A stretch of 64,000 nt of DNA from Peptostreptococcus porci (GTDB lineage: Bacteria > Bacillota > Clostridia > Peptostreptococcales > Peptostreptococcaceae): contig NZ_VUNE01000004.1 of NCBI RefSeq assembly GCF_009695815.1, forward strand, positions 186,001 through 250,000, given 5' to 3'. Under the pieces are notes generated by a model. The model saw nothing but the letters and a program-made list of their open reading frames with translations. It did no database searches and was not told the DNA's origin. Positions 62,636-64,000 of the stretch are shown piece by piece. The translations under genes and the position numbers were made by a program. The number at the start of each line of letters is the position of its first letter. Within the stretch, counting starts at the first letter, position 1.

Positions 62636-64000
62636 ATGTTTGAAAGAAATGAAAATGGAATTTTGAAAAATAGTATCTATCTGTATGGAGATTTGATAGC
62701 ATTGCAGATAGCTTTATATATAGCAGTGAATCTCAATGGAAGCATTGGAAGAATATCGATGACTGAAAGTTATTCAATGATATCTATAGGTATGAGTATA
62801 ATTGCATTTGGAGTAGCTTTTTTTATCGAGAGTTATGTAGGAATTAGCAAGAGAGGATATTTTAGAGAGTTTGTAAGCACGACAAAGTTTACATTTCAAA
62901 CTTTCTTTATACTTATATCGTTCTTTTTTATACTGAAAATCTCAGAATCTTTTTCTAGGTTTTTCGTTGGAATATGGTTTGTCACTGCTACTATATGCGT
63001 ATATGCAATGCGTATGCTTGTCAAAAAGTTTTTGCGAAGGTATATCTATAGTGATAAAAAGAGAAGAAATCTACTGATTGTCGGTGATTCTGAAAATATT
63101 TTGCATAGCTATGATGTCAAAGCTGATTTTGATAATGAATATATAGTAGTTGGGATAGGCATTATGGATGATGTAGAGCTGAAGTATTGTGATGAGAGCG
63201 ATGATACAAATATAATTATTGGGGAAAAAGAGATAATAAACTATTCTTTGAAAAACGAGGTTGATGAAGTTATTATCAACATTGATCGAGAATCGAATAG
63301 TGTAGCAGATTTGGTCGAAAAGCTTATATCTACAGGTATAACCGTACATTATAGTCTGGAATCAATAAAGAAAAGTTATGGAAATGTGGGTTATTCAAAT
63401 ATTGGTGAAACGAATTTTGTCACAATCTATTCAAATTCAATAAGTGAGAGAAATCTTTTTTTAAAGAGAATGTTGGATATTATTGGCTCGATAGTTGGCT
63501 TATTGATTACATTGATAATATCTATATTTATCGTTCCAATTATCAAAATCACGTCACCTGGACCGGTTGTATTTAAGCAAAAAAGAGTTGGCAAAAATGG
63601 AAGAATTTTTAATATATACAAATTTAGATCGATGTACGTCGACGCCGAGGAAAGAAAAAAAGATTTATTGAAGGACAATGAGATGAATGGATTTATGTTC
63701 AAAATGAAGGATGATCCAAGAATTACTCCTATTGGGAGGTTTATCAGAAAGACGAGTATAGATGAGCTACTTCAGTTTTTCAATGTATTAAAGGGAGATA
63801 TGAGCCTTGTTGGAACGAGACCTCCGACATATGACGAATATTTGATGTATGATTTACACCATAAATCTAGATTGGCTATGAAGCCAGGAATTACTGGGAT
63901 TTGGCAGGCCATGGGAAGAAGTGATATCACAGATTTTGAAGAGATTGTGAGATTGGATAGAAAATATATTATGGATTGGAATTTCGGATTGGATATAAAG
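62636..64000 (+). CDS. Priming sugar-phosphate transferase (WbaP/EpsL type), 3' end outside window
   Basis: Reading from the ATG at 62636 (TTGGAG upstream) gives 455 codons to the window edge without a stop. The N-terminus has four membrane segments (about residues 13-30, 48-68, 88-105, 112-128), then a Rossmann-like linker domain with NLLIVGDSENI, another hydrophobic segment (about 285-305), and the bacterial sugar transferase domain with KFRSMYVDAEERKK, SIDELLQFFNVLKGDMSLVG, TRPP and PGITGIWQAMGRSD. It attaches the first sugar-1-phosphate to undecaprenyl phosphate. Confidence 0.92.
   Translation, partial: MFERNENGILKNSIYLYGDLIALQIALYIAVNLNGSIGRISMTESYSMISIGMSIIAFGVAFFIESYVGISKRGYFREFVSTTKFTFQTFFILISFFFILKISESFSRFFVGIWFVTATICVYAMRMLVKKFLRRYIYSDKKRRNLLIVGDSENILHSYDVKADFDNEYIVVGIGIMDDVELKYCDESDDTNIIIGEKEIINYSLKNEVDEVIINIDRESNSVADLVEKLISTGITVHYSLESIKKSYGNVGYSNIGETNFVTIYSNSISERNLFLKRMLDIIGSIVGLLITLIISIFIVPIIKITSPGPVVFKQKRVGKNGRIFNIYKFRSMYVDAEERKKDLLKDNEMNGFMFKMKDDPRITPIGRFIRKTSIDELLQFFNVLKGDMSLVGTRPPTYDEYLMYDLHHKSRLAMKPGITGIWQAMGRSDITDFEEIVRLDRKYIMDWNFGLDIK

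Overview
This is a strongly AT-rich window from a low-GC Gram-positive anaerobe of class Clostridia. The gene content points to Peptostreptococcaceae or a close relative. Evidence: rpmH diverges from dnaA at a chromosomal origin; gyrA is followed directly by rsbV-rsbW-sigB, as I recall for Clostridioides; a CWB2 cell-wall protein is present; and [FeFe]-hydrogenase maturases, a hybrid-cluster protein and a CD1871A-type CxxC mini-protein occur. No rRNA, tRNA or CRISPR array was recognised.

Layout. 1-5.9 kb: a partial lipoprotein, a PLP aminotransferase, and a sulfur/selenium-handling set (DUF951, DUF3343 and yedF on minus; a GerMN lipoprotein and a cysteine desulfurase-family protein on plus), then a membrane-anchored thioredoxin-like protein. 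6.5-10.6 kb: rsmG-mnmG-mnmE on minus. 10.9-19.3 kb: an accessory block between mnmE and jag (a conserved hypothetical, a HAD phosphatase, an IS110-family element with a candidate bridge RNA, a CWB2 protein, panB-panC-panG, a TIM-barrel protein). 19.5-21.8 kb: jag-yidC-yidD-rnpA-rpmH on minus. 21.8-24.0 kb: a bipartite oriC around dnaA with DnaA boxes and a DnaA-trio/AT-rich unwinding region. 24.0-32.5 kb: dnaN, yaaA, recF, gyrB, gyrA, rsbV, rsbW, sigB. 32.7-36.7 kb: a minus-strand operon of a secreted beta-propeller, an ABC ATPase and two FtsX-type permeases. 37.0-39.0 kb: a redox module (CxxC mini-protein, membrane 4Fe-4S protein, TlpA-like lipoprotein). 39.0-42.0 kb: a decayed accessory island holding the remains of a lantibiotic cluster (wrecked ABC exporter, CPBP protease, truncated class I lanthipeptide-like precursor) between two decayed copies of one transposase. 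42.0-47.5 kb: hydE-hydG-hydF and hcp. 47.6-50.0 kb: an aromatic small protein with a two-gene ABC transporter. 50.1-53.3 kb: MscS, a glutaredoxin-like protein, DUF1904, a CDF transporter and ogt. 53.5-64.0 kb: a Wzx/Wzy-type surface polysaccharide cluster running off the right edge.

How parts work together. The origin region carries replication initiation, tRNA-U34 and rRNA modification, RNase P and membrane insertion. panB, panG and panC would make pantothenate with PanG as the ketopantoate reductase. HydE, HydG and HydF build the H-cluster of a hydrogenase encoded elsewhere. The polysaccharide cluster has the Alg14/Alg13-type pair, glycosyltransferases, flippase, an unusual GT32-polymerase fusion, the chain-length/kinase/phosphatase control set, and a priming phosphoglycosyltransferase cut by the window edge.

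Most notable: the lantibiotic relic at 39.8-41.4 kb, the multi-loop hairpin upstream of the IS110 recombinase, the GT32-Wzy fusion, the small aromatic peptide-ABC unit preceded by a 62-bp near-perfect palindrome, and GyrA with Arg and Met at the two classical quinolone positions.
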